The notes under the pieces are model-generated. The model was not told the origin of the DNA, ran no database searches, and saw nothing but the letters and a program-made list of their open reading frames with translations. 64,000 bases of DNA. It comes from Reyranella massiliensis 521. Lineage in GTDB: Bacteria > Pseudomonadota > Alphaproteobacteria > Reyranellales > Reyranellaceae. The DNA is taken from the NCBI RefSeq assembly GCF_000312425.1, contig NZ_HE997181.1, positions 4,468,045 to 4,532,044 on the forward strand, read 5' to 3'. A program made the position numbers and the translations under genes. Below are positions 37,307-47,017 of the stretch, piece by piece; within the stretch, counting starts at the first letter, position 1, and each line of letters begins with the position of its first letter.

Positions 37307-38104
37307 CTACTCCTCGATCATCAGGTGCTTGCGATGCACCGTCGTGAAAAGCGGGATCTTGCGCTGCTTCTTGCGGTTCGGCGGTTCCTTCACCAGCCGG
37401 CCGATCTCGCCCAGGATCAGTCCTGTGATGGTAGGCAGCGGCAGTTCGCGTGCCTCGTCGAGACGCACCCACCGGACATCGCCCAGCTCGCTCGAATGAC
37501 GGATCTCGCCGGTCGCATCTTCGGCGCGCGCCATGAAGAAGCGTGCATTGAAGCGGCGCGGCCGACCGGGCGGCGTCACCGCTCGGGCGATCAGGTCGAG
37601 GCAATCCAGTGCCGGCGCAAAGCCCTGATCGAGAAAGCCGTGCCAGTGCTCGCCGTAGTCCTGCCGCGGCGCACCGCCCTTCAACGGCTTGGCCAGCATC
37701 AGGCCCGTCTCCTCGAAGGTCTCGCGTACCGCCGCGACGGCAAGCGCCCGTGCGCGCTGGGGTGACGCGGCACGCTGCAGGCGTTCGTCGACGAAGCGAT
37801 CGAGCGGCGTCGCCACCGGCACGCGCGCATCGGCAAGATCGACCCGTCCACCGGGAAACACATAGCGATTGGGCATGAACGCGTGCTTGGCGTCGCGGCA
37901 GCCCAGCAACACCTCAGGCACCTTGCCCTTCTGGCGCACGAGGATCAGCGTCGCGGCATCGCGTGGCCGCATGTAGGGGTACTTCTGGTCGACCTTTTCG
38001 ACCGGCCGTTCACTGCCGGGCTTCAAAGTAGTTTTGACCGGATCGTCGTAACCTTTGTCGGTGCCGCGCACGACGGCACCGGCGGGAATGCCTCTTTTGC
38101 TCAT
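37307..38104 (-). CDS. NUDIX hydrolase
   Basis: A 265-residue protein. The Nudix box is split by an insertion: FPGGRVDLAD... then ALAVAAVRETFEETGLML, with the REx2EExG catalytic Glu pair. This pattern resembles the NUDT19/RNA-cap or CoA-type subgroup, but the substrate is unknown. The ATG at 38104 is preferred to one six codons upstream. It heads the closely spaced series nudix-regB-regA-livH-livMG-livF. Confidence 0.87.
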   Translation of the reverse strand: MSKRGIPAGAVVRGTDKGYDDPVKTTLKPGSERPVEKVDQKYPYMRPRDAATLILVRQKGKVPEVLLGCRDAKHAFMPNRYVFPGGRVDLADARVPVATPLDRFVDERLQRAASPQRARALAVAAVRETFEETGLMLAKPLKGGAPRQDYGEHWHGFLDQGFAPALDCLDLIARAVTPPGRPRRFNARFFMARAEDATGEIRHSSELGDVRWVRLDEARELPLPTITGLILGEIGRLVKEPPNRKKQRKIPLFTTVHRKHLMIEE

Positions 38105-38149
38105 ACACCTAGGATAGAGCAATTCGCGAAGGGCAGCACAAAATTCAGC

Positions 38150-39193
38150 TCAGAAAGACCAGTCCACCGGCGTGTCCGGACGAAAGACGGTGATGGTCTT
38201 GGCGAGCGCCGGCACCTCGATGTGATCGGGCGCGTCGAGGGCCGCAGCGCGCAACGTCACACGTTCCTCGTTGGGCGGCAGGCCATAGAAGGCTGGGCCG
38301 TTCAGCGAAGCAAAGGCTTCGAGCCGGTCGAGCTTGCCCTCTTCGGCGAAGACCTGCGCATAGACCTGCATCGCCACCGGCGCATTGAACACGCCGGCGC
38401 AGCCGCAGGCACATTCCTTCGTATCCGTGGTGTGTGGTGCCGTATCGGTGCCCAGAAAGAACTGCGCGCTGTCCGACGTTGCCGCCCTTCGCAGAGCGAG
38501 ACGATGCTCCTCGCGCTTGGCGATCGGCAGGCAATAGAAGTGCGGACGAATGCCACCCTTGAAGATCGCATTGCGGTTGTAGCTGAGATGATGCGGCGTG
38601 ATCGTCCCGCCCAGCCGGCCGGGATGCGCCTCGACGAAAGCCACGCCTTCGCGCGTCGTGATGTGCTCCAGCACGATCTTGAGGCCCTGATGGCGCTTCA
38701 AGAGCGGCGCCAGGACCTTCTCGAGGAACACCGCCTCGCGGTCGAAGATGTCGACGTCGGGATCGGTCACCTCGCCATGAACGAGAAGCGGCATGCCGGC
38801 CTTCTCCATGGCCTCCAGCCCTTTCGCAACGCGATCCATCGAGGTGACGCCGTGGGCGGAGTTGGTCGTGGCATGCGCGGGATAGAGTTTGGCCGCGACC
38901 CACACGCCTTCAGTCTTGCCGCGCGTCAGTTCGGCTGGATCGGCGCCGTCGGTCAGGTAGCAGGTCATCAGCGGCTCGAACCGCAGATCCTTCGGCACGG
39001 CGGCGCGGATGCGCTCGCGATAGGCGCTGGCCTCCGCCACCTTCGTCACCGGCGGCACCAGGTTCGGCATGATGATGGCGCGGCCGAACTGGCGGGCCGT
39101 GTGCACGGCGCAGGCAGCGAGCAGCGGCCCGTCACGCAGATGAACGTGCCAGTCGTCGGGGCGGCGGATCGTGATCGTAGCGGGCAAAGGCAT
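38150..39193 (-). CDS. pyrC: Dihydroorotase (type II, PyrC)
   Basis: A 347-residue amidohydrolase of pyrimidine synthesis. Zinc ligands are H16 and H18 (DDWHVHLRDG). The carboxylated lysine is K102 (AAKLYPAHATT), with later His in VHGE and LEHITT, and the catalytic Asp in LGTDTAPHT. The short length and these motifs mark the monofunctional E. coli-type enzyme. It is divergent from the serine hydrolase gene across 49 bases. Confidence 0.96.
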   Translation of the reverse strand: MPLPATITIRRPDDWHVHLRDGPLLAACAVHTARQFGRAIIMPNLVPPVTKVAEASAYRERIRAAVPKDLRFEPLMTCYLTDGADPAELTRGKTEGVWVAAKLYPAHATTNSAHGVTSMDRVAKGLEAMEKAGMPLLVHGEVTDPDVDIFDREAVFLEKVLAPLLKRHQGLKIVLEHITTREGVAFVEAHPGRLGGTITPHHLSYNRNAIFKGGIRPHFYCLPIAKREEHRLALRRAATSDSAQFFLGTDTAPHTTDTKECACGCAGVFNAPVAMQVYAQVFAEEGKLDRLEAFASLNGPAFYGLPPNEERVTLRAAALDAPDHIEVPALAKTITVFRPDTPVDWSF

Positions 39194-39242
39194 TGCGCTT
39201 TCTACGCTTGCTCCCGGGCAGGCTCCAATGTTGATTGCGTGC

Positions 39243-40298
39243 ATGACCGATCTGAAAGACGCCATCGCCTTCGCCCAGGCCGCCGAATCCAAATGGCCCG
39301 CCAGCATGCACATGCCGGACGGGCAGTTCGTCATGACCTACGATTCCGGCGAGAAGGCCCCGGACAACGAGGTGCTGGGGCCGGTCACGCCGCGCGGCGG
39401 ACATTCGGGCATCGTCTATCGCGGCGGCCACAAGCTCGCGGAATGGGGCGAGGTCGACCGTCCCGACATGACCTTCAGCGTCGCCAAGAGCTATCTCGCC
39501 CTGCTCGCCGGCCTAGCGCTGGGCGACGGGCTCATCAAGAGCCTCGACGACAGGGCCGGCGACTATGCCCTGGATGACGGCTTCCAAAGCGAGCAGAACC
39601 GCGACATCACCTGGCGTCATCTGCTGACCCAGACCAGCGAATGGTCGGGCAGCGTGTTCGGCAAGGAAGACCGCATCGACCATAATCGCGTGGTCGGCCT
39701 CGCCGTCGCCGATGCGCCCAAGGGCACGCGCCGGGCGATGAAAAAGCCCGGCACCTTCTACGAATACAACGACGTGCGCGTGAACCGCCTCGGCTACTCG
39801 CTGCTGCAGGTCTTCAAGGAGCCGCTGCCGTCGGTCCTGAAGCGGCGCATCATGGACCCGATCGGCGGCTCGCAGGGCTGGAAGTGGGACGGCTACAGGA
39901 CCTCGACCGTGACCATCGACGGTAAGGAGATGATCTCCGTGCCAGGCGGCGGCCACTGGGGTGGCGGCATCGTGATTTCCGCGCGCGATCTCGCCTTGAT
40001 GGGCCTGCTGGTGGCCCAAGGCGGCACTTGGGAAGGCAAGCAGATCCTGCCCAAGGGCTGGACCGAGGAGCTGGTGAAGCCCTGCCCCGTCGCGCCGTTC
40101 TACGGATTGATGTGGTGGCTCAACACCGACCGGCGGCAGTTCGCGGCGGCCTCGGAGAAGAGCTACTTCGCGCTGGGCTGGGGCAGCCATATCGTCTGGA
40201 TCGACCCCGAGCACGATCTCGTGACGGTGCTGCGCTGGATCGATCGCAAGCAGGCGCCAGGCTTCGTCGAACGGCTGTTGGGTGCAATCAAGAAATGA
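39243..40298 (+). CDS. Serine hydrolase, class C beta-lactamase-like
   Basis: A 351-residue protein of the beta-lactamase/EstB fold. SxxK is S79-V-A-K82 (TFSVAKSY) and the Tyr motif is YEYNDVR (YxN). GGHWGGG is in the position of the third motif. No signal peptide is visible, so a cytoplasmic esterase or amidase role is likelier than antibiotic resistance. It is coupled by ATGA to the following hydrolase. An ATG at 39228 is also in frame. Confidence 0.87.
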   Translation: MTDLKDAIAFAQAAESKWPASMHMPDGQFVMTYDSGEKAPDNEVLGPVTPRGGHSGIVYRGGHKLAEWGEVDRPDMTFSVAKSYLALLAGLALGDGLIKSLDDRAGDYALDDGFQSEQNRDITWRHLLTQTSEWSGSVFGKEDRIDHNRVVGLAVADAPKGTRRAMKKPGTFYEYNDVRVNRLGYSLLQVFKEPLPSVLKRRIMDPIGGSQGWKWDGYRTSTVTIDGKEMISVPGGGHWGGGIVISARDLALMGLLVAQGGTWEGKQILPKGWTEELVKPCPVAPFYGLMWWLNTDRRQFAAASEKSYFALGWGSHIVWIDPEHDLVTVLRWIDRKQAPGFVERLLGAIKK

Positions 40299-41185
40299 GT
40301 CTCGACTTCTCCGCCGTCCCGCGTATGCCGGACGGCCGCACCGCCGCCGAACACATCGACTCCGTCGCCGCTCTCTCCCAAGCCGTCCGCGTGCCGATGG
40401 GCAATGGCGGCACGATGATGTGGCACGTGTTCGGCGCCGACCAGGGCAACAAGCCGATCCTGCTGCTGTTCCATGGCGGCTCGGGCTCGTGGATCCACTG
40501 GATTCGCAATGTCGTGCCCTTGTCGCAGCACTTCGCTGTCTACGCCGCCGACCTGCCCGGCCTCGGCGACAGCGACCCGCCCGACGACGTGCGCGACATC
40601 TGGTCGGTCACTCATTGCGTGAAGACGGCGATGGACGCGCTGATCCCCGGGGACCGCGACTTCGCCATCACCGGCTTCTCCTTCGGCGGCATGGTATCAG
40701 GCCACGTCGCCACTCTGGTCGGCGACCGGCTGCGCCGCATTGTTCTGGTCGGCGCCGGCGGCTTGAAGGCGACACGCAAAGCGGGCCCCAAACTGCGCAA
40801 GCTGCTTCCCGAAATGACGCCGGAGGTGCTGGCTACGGAAGCACGGCGCAATCTCGAAATCCTGATGATCCACGATCCCGCCAACGTCGACGGCGTGGCC
40901 GTTCACATGCAGATCCTGAACACCACGCGCGCCAAGACGCGCAGCCGCGAGATGGGCCAGGCCTTCCGGCTGAGCGAAGTGCTGCCGCGCGTGAAGACGC
41001 CGCTCACCGGCATCTGGGGCGAGTACGATTCGACGACCTATCCGCACATCCAGGAGCGAATCGATCTCTTTCGCTCCCTGCAGCCCGACTTCGAGATGAA
41101 CGTCATTCCGGAGGCCGGCCACTGGGTGGCCTATGAAGCCGCCGATGTTTTCAACGCCAAGCTGATGGACATCCTGCGCCGTTGA
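40295..41185 (+). CDS. Alpha/beta hydrolase
   Basis: A 296-residue alpha/beta hydrolase. The oxyanion region is LFHGGSGSWIHW, the nucleophile S129 is in GFSFGG, the likely acid is in WGEYDS, and the His is in EAGHWVAYE. It resembles meta-cleavage-product hydrolases and esterases, but no substrate can be assigned. Translation is coupled to the preceding serine hydrolase, so the two may act on one compound in sequence. Confidence 0.88.
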   Translation: MSLDFSAVPRMPDGRTAAEHIDSVAALSQAVRVPMGNGGTMMWHVFGADQGNKPILLLFHGGSGSWIHWIRNVVPLSQHFAVYAADLPGLGDSDPPDDVRDIWSVTHCVKTAMDALIPGDRDFAITGFSFGGMVSGHVATLVGDRLRRIVLVGAGGLKATRKAGPKLRKLLPEMTPEVLATEARRNLEILMIHDPANVDGVAVHMQILNTTRAKTRSREMGQAFRLSEVLPRVKTPLTGIWGEYDSTTYPHIQERIDLFRSLQPDFEMNVIPEAGHWVAYEAADVFNAKLMDILRR

Positions 41186-41285
41186 CAGCACCCCGTCGCA
41201 CGCGCGCAAATGGCGACGGCTTCACGGTCGTTTAGCGCAGGCCTCGCTGCCGCGCGCTCGGCCCAACCGAAGAGGCGGCACAGCG

Positions 41286-42353
41286 ATGACTCCGACCTGG
41301 AAACGTTGGCTTCTCATCATCCTCATCGCAGCCCTCGCCGCCACCTACTACGTCTGGGACAAATTCGGAGACCATGGCTTGCCCCCCGGGATCGCCGGCG
41401 GAAACGGCCGCATCGAGGCGGTCGAGATCGACATCTCGACCAAGATCCCGGGGCGCATCAAGGAAATCCTCGTCAACGAAGGAGACTTCGTCACGGCAGG
41501 GCAAGTGCTCGCCCGCATGGATACCGAGCAGTTGCAAGCGCAGCGCCGCCAGGCCGAGGCCCAGTTGAAGCGCGCAATCATCAATGTCGACACGGCCAAG
41601 AGCTTCGTCACGCAACGAGAGGCTGAAAGAACCGCCGCCATAGCCGTCGTCGCCCAACGCGAGGCCCAGTTCAACGCCGCGGAAAGAAGGCTGATTCGGA
41701 CGGAGCAACTGGCCAAGACCAACACGGCATCGCAGCAGGTTCTCGACGACGATCGGGCGGTCGAACAGGGGGCAAAGGCCGCGGTAGGCGCAGCCAAGGC
41801 ACAGCTCGCCGCTACGGAAGCGGCGATCAATGCCGCCAAGGCACAGCTGATCGACGCCGACGCCGCCGTCGACGTCGCCCGGGCAGCCGTCGACAGCATT
41901 ACGGCGGACATCGACGACAGCACGCTCCGGTCGCCGCGAGACGGACGCGTACAGTATCGCGTCGCCCAGCCGGGAGAGGTACTGGCAGCGGGAGGACGGG
42001 TGCTCAATCTCGTCGACCTGGGCGACGTCTACATGACCTTCTTCCTGCCCACTGCAGACGTCGGGCTTGTCCCGATCGGCAGCGACGTGCGCCTTGTCCT
42101 CGACGCGGTGCCCCAATACCCGATCCCCGCCAAGGTCACGTTCGTCTCCGACGTGGCGCAGTTCACGCCGAAGTCCGTCGAGACCGAGAAGGAGCGCCAG
42201 AAGCTCATGTTCCGGGTCAAAGCGCGGATATCGCCGGAGCTGCTCAAGAAATACATCCAGCACGTCAAGACAGGCTTGCCGGGCATGGCCTATGTCCGCC
42301 TCGATCCGAAAGTCGAGTGGCCGCCGAGCCTGACAGGCACGCTGCTCGAATGA
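41286..42353 (+). CDS. HlyD-family periplasmic adaptor (YhiI-like)
   Basis: A 355-residue membrane-fusion protein. One N-terminal anchor helix (about 6-22), a biotinyl-lipoyl-like hairpin start ([21 protein letters not shown]), a long alpha-hairpin (about 75-210) rich in Ala/Gln, and a beta-barrel domain. It matches E. coli YhiI in order, ahead of rbbA and yhhJ homologues. It would link the inner-membrane ABC pump to the periplasm or an outer-membrane channel. It is coupled by ATGA to the next gene. Confidence 0.9.
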   Translation: MTPTWKRWLLIILIAALAATYYVWDKFGDHGLPPGIAGGNGRIEAVEIDISTKIPGRIKEILVNEGDFVTAGQVLARMDTEQLQAQRRQAEAQLKRAIINVDTAKSFVTQREAERTAAIAVVAQREAQFNAAERRLIRTEQLAKTNTASQQVLDDDRAVEQGAKAAVGAAKAQLAATEAAINAAKAQLIDADAAVDVARAAVDSITADIDDSTLRSPRDGRVQYRVAQPGEVLAAGGRVLNLVDLGDVYMTFFLPTADVGLVPIGSDVRLVLDAVPQYPIPAKVTFVSDVAQFTPKSVETEKERQKLMFRVKARISPELLKKYIQHVKTGLPGMAYVRLDPKVEWPPSLTGTLLE

Positions 42354-45100
42354 GCGCGCCCGTCGCGCGGCTCGAGTTGGTGGGACTGGCCTACGGCAAG
42401 ACCCGGGCGCTCGATCGCATCACGCTCGACGTACCATCGGGCCGCATGGTCGGCCTCATCGGACCGGATGGCGTCGGCAAGTCCAGCCTTCTCTCGCTGA
42501 TTGCAGGTGCACGCCGGGTCCAGACCGGCAGCGTCGACGTGCTCGGCGGCGATATTGCCGATGCCGCTCACCGTCGGGCGACATGTTCGCGGATCGCCTA
42601 CATGCCCCAGGGGCTCGGCAAGAACCTCTATCCGACGCTTTCCGTCGCCGAGAATGTCGATTTCTTCGGCCGCCTGTTCGGCCTGGCGCCACATGATCGG
42701 CGCCGCCGCATCGCAGAGCTTCTGGAAGGCACGGGCCTGGGGCCGTTTGCCGACCGGCCGGCCGGCAAACTCTCCGGCGGCATGAAGCAGAAACTCGGGC
42801 TGTGCTGCGCGCTCATCCATGATCCGGAACTCCTGATCCTGGACGAGCCGACGACCGGCGTCGATCCGCTCTCGCGCCGCCAATTCTGGGAGCTGGTCGA
42901 AGGAATCCGCTCCAGCCGCGCCGGCATGAGCGTCATCGTGGCAACGGCCTATATGGAAGAAGCTGCCCGCTTCGACTGGCTGGTTGCAATGGATGCCGGC
43001 CGCTTGCTCGACACGGGTACCCCCGATGAACTGCTGCAGCGAACAGGCACCTCGACGCTCGACGCCGCTTTCATCGCCTTGCTGCCGGAGGAGCGCCGTC
43101 GCGACCACCGGGCCGTCGTCATCCCGCCTCGACAGTCGACCGACGCCGGGGACACGTTCGCCATCGAAGCCCAGCACCTCACCATGCGCTTCGGCGACTT
43201 CACGGCCGTCGACGATGTGAGCTTCCGCATCGAACGAGGCGAGATCTTCGGATTTCTCGGCTCCAACGGCTGCGGCAAGACGACGACCATGAAGATGCTG
43301 ACCGGCCTGCTGGCTGCCAGCGAGGGATCGGCTCGCCTGTTCGGCCGGGAAGTCGACCCCAACGACATCGAGGTGCGACGCCGGGTGGGCTACATGTCCC
43401 AAGCCTTCTCGCTCTATTCCGAGCTGACGGTCCGGCAGAATCTTGACCTGCACGCCCGCCTCTTCGCCATGCCGCCGGCGACAATTCCAGTCCGCATCGA
43501 CGGTCTGGCCGACCGTTTCGGCCTCGTCGAGGTGATGGACATGCTGCCCGAGGCGCTTCCCCTCGGCATTCGCCAGCGCCTGTCCCTGGCGGTGGCGTTG
43601 ATCCACTCTCCCGACATCCTGATTCTCGACGAGCCGACATCGGGCGTGGACCCCATCGCTCGCGATGCCTTCTGGCAGATCCTGTCGGATCTCTCCCGCC
43701 AGGAGAAGGTAACGATCTTCGTTTCCACGCACTTCATGAACGAAGCCGGGCTCTGCGACCGCATCTCGTTGATGCATGCCGGCAAGGTTCTGGTCAGCGA
43801 CACGCCGGCGGCCATCGTCGAAAGGCGTTCGGCCACTACCCTCGAGGAGGCGTTCGTCGCCTACCTGGAGGATGCGATCAGACAGGGCAGCGACAAGACG
43901 CCCGCGGCGCAACTACCGGCAGCGGTCGCCGCCATCGAGAAGACCGGCGAACCTCACGGCAGCGGGCGGCAGTTCTTCGATTTCCGGCGCATGTTCGCCT
44001 ACTCGCACCGGGAGGCCCTGGAACTGCGGCGCGATCCGATCCGGGCCACCCTCGCGCTGATCGGCAGCGTCATCCTAATGTTCGTCATCGGCTACGGCAT
44101 GAACATGGACATCGAGAACCTGACTTTCGCCGTTCTCGACCGCGACGATACGACCGTCAGCCGGGACTATGCCTTGCAGCTCGCGGGATCGCGTTACTTC
44201 ACGGAAAAGGCGCCGATCACCAACTATGCCGATCTCGACCGGCGCATGCGCAACGGCGAGCTCAGCCTCGCGATCGAGATTCCGCCCGGCTTCGCACGCG
44301 ACGTCGCGCGCGGCCGCAATGTCGAGATCGGTGCCTGGATCGACGGTGCCCAGCCGGCCCGCGCCGAGACCGTGCGCAGTTACGTACAGGGCATGCACCT
44401 CAACTGGCTGACCCAGAAGGCCCGCCAACTCTATGGCGGAACGACACTCTCCGGGAGCTTCGATCTCGCCGTCCGCTTTCGCTACAACCCCGGTATCGAG
44501 AGTCTGGTGGCGATGGTTCCGGCCGTCATACCGCTCCTTCTGATGATGATACCGGCAATGCTCGCAGCGCTCAGCGTCGTGCGCGAGAAAGAGCTGGGCT
44601 CGATCATCAATTTCTACGTGACGCCGGTCACGCAGCTCGAATTCCTGGTCGGCAAGCAACTGCCTTACGTCATCCTGGGTGTGCTGAACTTTCTGATACT
44701 GGCGGCGTTCGCGGTCTTCATCTTCCGCGTGCCCTTCACCGGCAGCTTCCTGGCCTTCTTCTGTGCGGCGTTCCTCTATGTCGTCATCGCGACGGCTCTG
44801 GGCCTCGTCATCTCCTCCTTCATGAAGAGCCAGATCGCCGCCATTTTCGGGACGGCGCTCATCACGCTTCTGCCGGCCAGCCAGTATTCCGGGATAACCG
44901 ATCCGGTCTCCTCGTTGCAGGGCTTCGGCGCCTTCATCGGCCGGATCTACCCCACGACTTATTTCGTGACGATCTCGCGGGGCACCTTCTCCAAAGCGCT
45001 CGACTTCGCCGACCTGACGGGTGCCTTCCTGCCTCTGCTGATTACCATTCCCATTCTGCTTGGTTTGGGAATCGTCCTGTTGCGCAAGCAGGCGACGTAA
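42350..45100 (+). CDS. rbbA: RbbA-like ABC transporter: two ATPases fused to an ABC-2 permease
   Basis: A 916-residue protein. The first ATPase has GPDGVGKSS (38-46), [26 protein letters not shown] and [13 protein letters not shown]. The second has [18 protein letters not shown], the degenerate signature [15 protein letters not shown], and [13 protein letters not shown]. From about residue 540 an ABC-2 permease with a large external loop and five to six helices follows. Many stretches are close to E. coli RbbA, known as a ribosome-associated ATPase. Export of an unidentified substrate is the usual inference. Confidence 0.92.
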   Translation: MSAPVARLELVGLAYGKTRALDRITLDVPSGRMVGLIGPDGVGKSSLLSLIAGARRVQTGSVDVLGGDIADAAHRRATCSRIAYMPQGLGKNLYPTLSVAENVDFFGRLFGLAPHDRRRRIAELLEGTGLGPFADRPAGKLSGGMKQKLGLCCALIHDPELLILDEPTTGVDPLSRRQFWELVEGIRSSRAGMSVIVATAYMEEAARFDWLVAMDAGRLLDTGTPDELLQRTGTSTLDAAFIALLPEERRRDHRAVVIPPRQSTDAGDTFAIEAQHLTMRFGDFTAVDDVSFRIERGEIFGFLGSNGCGKTTTMKMLTGLLAASEGSARLFGREVDPNDIEVRRRVGYMSQAFSLYSELTVRQNLDLHARLFAMPPATIPVRIDGLADRFGLVEVMDMLPEALPLGIRQRLSLAVALIHSPDILILDEPTSGVDPIARDAFWQILSDLSRQEKVTIFVSTHFMNEAGLCDRISLMHAGKVLVSDTPAAIVERRSATTLEEAFVAYLEDAIRQGSDKTPAAQLPAAVAAIEKTGEPHGSGRQFFDFRRMFAYSHREALELRRDPIRATLALIGSVILMFVIGYGMNMDIENLTFAVLDRDDTTVSRDYALQLAGSRYFTEKAPITNYADLDRRMRNGELSLAIEIPPGFARDVARGRNVEIGAWIDGAQPARAETVRSYVQGMHLNWLTQKARQLYGGTTLSGSFDLAVRFRYNPGIESLVAMVPAVIPLLLMMIPAMLAALSVVREKELGSIINFYVTPVTQLEFLVGKQLPYVILGVLNFLILAAFAVFIFRVPFTGSFLAFFCAAFLYVVIATALGLVISSFMKSQIAAIFGTALITLLPASQYSGITDPVSSLQGFGAFIGRIYPTTYFVTISRGTFSKALDFADLTGAFLPLLITIPILLGLGIVLLRKQAT

Positions 45101-45102
45101 GC

Positions 45103-46215
45103 ATGCACGCCGCCAACATCCTGCGACTGGGCATCAAGGAACTGTGGGGCCTTGCTCGAGACCCGCTGATGCTGGTGCTTATCGTCTATTCTTTCACGCT
45201 CTCGATCTATACGGCATCGAAGGCGATGCCGGAGACGCTGAACAAGGCGGTGATCTCCGTGGTCGACGAGGATCAATCGCCGATATCGTCACGCATCATC
45301 ACCGCATTCTACCCGCCTTACTTCGTGGTACCCCGCCTTATCTCTCTCCAAGAGATGGACGACCGGATGGATGCCGGGCTCGACACGTTCGCCCTCGACA
45401 TCCCGCCGAACTTCCAGCGCGACCTTCTGGCCGGCCGGACCCCGACGATCCAGTTGAATGTCGACGCCACCCGGATGACGCAGGCATTCAATGGCGCCGG
45501 CTACATCCAGTCCATCGTCTCCGGCGAGGTCGCGAAGTTCCTGGATCGCTACCGCGGCGTTTCCGCGCCGCCGGTCGATCTCGTGCTGCGCGCCCGCTTC
45601 AACCAGGAGCTCAACAAGGAGTGGTTCGGCTCCATCAACAACGTCATTTCTGCCATCACCATGCTGTCGATCATCCTGACCGGCGCTGCCCTCATCCGCG
45701 AGCGGGAGCATGGCACCATCGAACATTTGCTTGTCATGCCCGTCACGCCGTTCGAGATCATGCTCAGCAAGGTCTGGTCGATGGGCGTCGTCGTTCTCCT
45801 GGCTTCGACCTTCTCTCTGGTCTGCGTCGTACAGGCGTTGCTGGGGGTTCCGATCCAGGGGTCGATCACCCTGTTCGTGCTGGGCGCCGTCCTGCAGATC
45901 TTCGCGACAACTTGCATGGGCATTTTCCTGGCGACGGTCGCCGGATCGATGCCGCAGTTCGGTCTCTTGCTGATGCTGGTCCTGCTGCCGCTGCAGATGC
46001 TGTCCGGCGCGATCACGCCGCGCGAAAGCATGCCGGAAATCATCCAGACCATCATGCTCGCCGCGCCCAACACCCATTTCGTTATCCTTGCCCAGTCGGT
46101 CCTGTTTCGCGGGGCCGGTCTCGATATCGTGTGGCCGCAGCTCCTCACCCTGCTGGCGATCGGATCGGCACTGTTCTATCTGTCACTGCGTCGGTTCAGG
46201 CAGTTTCTGCGATAG
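45103..46215 (+). CDS. yhhJ: ABC-2 type permease (YhhJ-like)
   Basis: A 370-residue ABC-2 permease. One N-terminal helix (about 20-40), a large external domain, then five helices with the family segment GTIEHLLVMPVTPFEIMLSKVWSM. The gene begins 2 bases after the rbbA stop and completes the yhiI-rbbA-yhhJ operon. It probably forms a heterodimer with the RbbA permease half. Confidence 0.92.
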   Translation: MHAANILRLGIKELWGLARDPLMLVLIVYSFTLSIYTASKAMPETLNKAVISVVDEDQSPISSRIITAFYPPYFVVPRLISLQEMDDRMDAGLDTFALDIPPNFQRDLLAGRTPTIQLNVDATRMTQAFNGAGYIQSIVSGEVAKFLDRYRGVSAPPVDLVLRARFNQELNKEWFGSINNVISAITMLSIILTGAALIREREHGTIEHLLVMPVTPFEIMLSKVWSMGVVVLLASTFSLVCVVQALLGVPIQGSITLFVLGAVLQIFATTCMGIFLATVAGSMPQFGLLLMLVLLPLQMLSGAITPRESMPEIIQTIMLAAPNTHFVILAQSVLFRGAGLDIVWPQLLTLLAIGSALFYLSLRRFRQFLR

Positions 46216-46300
46216 CCAGTCGGGCCTTTGCCCGGTTGACAAGGAATGTCGACAGGGTGCGCAATCGCCACCAGCAACGCTTCACCGGGCAGAATCAATC

Positions 46301-47014
46301 ATGAAAACCGAAGTCTCCGAGATCGCGGACAAGATCTATCGCCTCTCCACGTTCGTACCCGCAGTCGGGCCGACCGGCTTCACGTTCAACCAGTTCCTGA
46401 TCGACGCCGACGAACCGCTGCTCTTCCATTACGGGCAGCGCTCGCTGTTTCCGTTGATTTCCGAGGCGGTGAAGCGCGTCATCCCGCTGGAGAAGCTGCG
46501 CTGGACGACGTGCAGCCACGTCGAGGGCGATGAATCGGGCGCGCTGAACGAATGGCTTGCCGCCGCCCCCAACGCCACGCCGGCGCACGGCCAGCTCGGC
46601 TGCAACATCTGGCTGACCGACATGGCCAACCGTCCGCCCCGGGCGTTGAAGGACGACGAGGTGCTGGACCTCGGCGGCAAAAAAGTGCGCTGGCTCGACA
46701 CGCCGCACGTCCCGCACAACTGGGATGCCGGCCTGATCTACGAGGAGACGACGGGTACGCTGTTCTCGAGCGACCTCTTCACCCAGGTCGGTCCGGCCGA
46801 GCCGACGACGGAGAGCGACATCGTGGCGCCGGCCATCGCCGTCAGCGACCGGCTGCCCTTCATGCCGCCGACACCCATGACCGAAGCGACCATGCGCCGG
46901 CTGGCCGCCCTCAAGCCGACGACGATCGCCCTGATGCACGGCCCGACGTTCAAAGGCGATGGGGCTGCGGCATTGAACGGGCTTGCGGATCACTACGCCA
47001 AATCGTTCGCCTGA
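46301..47014 (+). CDS. ODP-type metallo-beta-lactamase fold protein
   Basis: A 237-residue protein. In place of HxHxDH it has H73-V-E75-G-D77 (SHVEGDESG), followed by H139 (PHNWDAG), D158 (FSSDLFTQ) and H213 (LMHGP). That HxExD pattern belongs to the ODP family, which binds a di-iron site as in flavodiiron proteins. No flavodoxin domain is attached. A role in oxygen or NO handling or sensing is possible, but no reaction is established. Confidence 0.82.
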   Translation: MKTEVSEIADKIYRLSTFVPAVGPTGFTFNQFLIDADEPLLFHYGQRSLFPLISEAVKRVIPLEKLRWTTCSHVEGDESGALNEWLAAAPNATPAHGQLGCNIWLTDMANRPPRALKDDEVLDLGGKKVRWLDTPHVPHNWDAGLIYEETTGTLFSSDLFTQVGPAEPTTESDIVAPAIAVSDRLPFMPPTPMTEATMRRLAALKPTTIALMHGPTFKGDGAAALNGLADHYAKSFA

Positions 47015-47017
47015 AGC

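Noticed and set aside
39243-40298. Class C beta-lactamase resistance gene
   Set aside because: There is no signal peptide, and the KTG-type third motif is not visible. The gene is coupled to an alpha/beta hydrolase, which fits a cytoplasmic esterase better.
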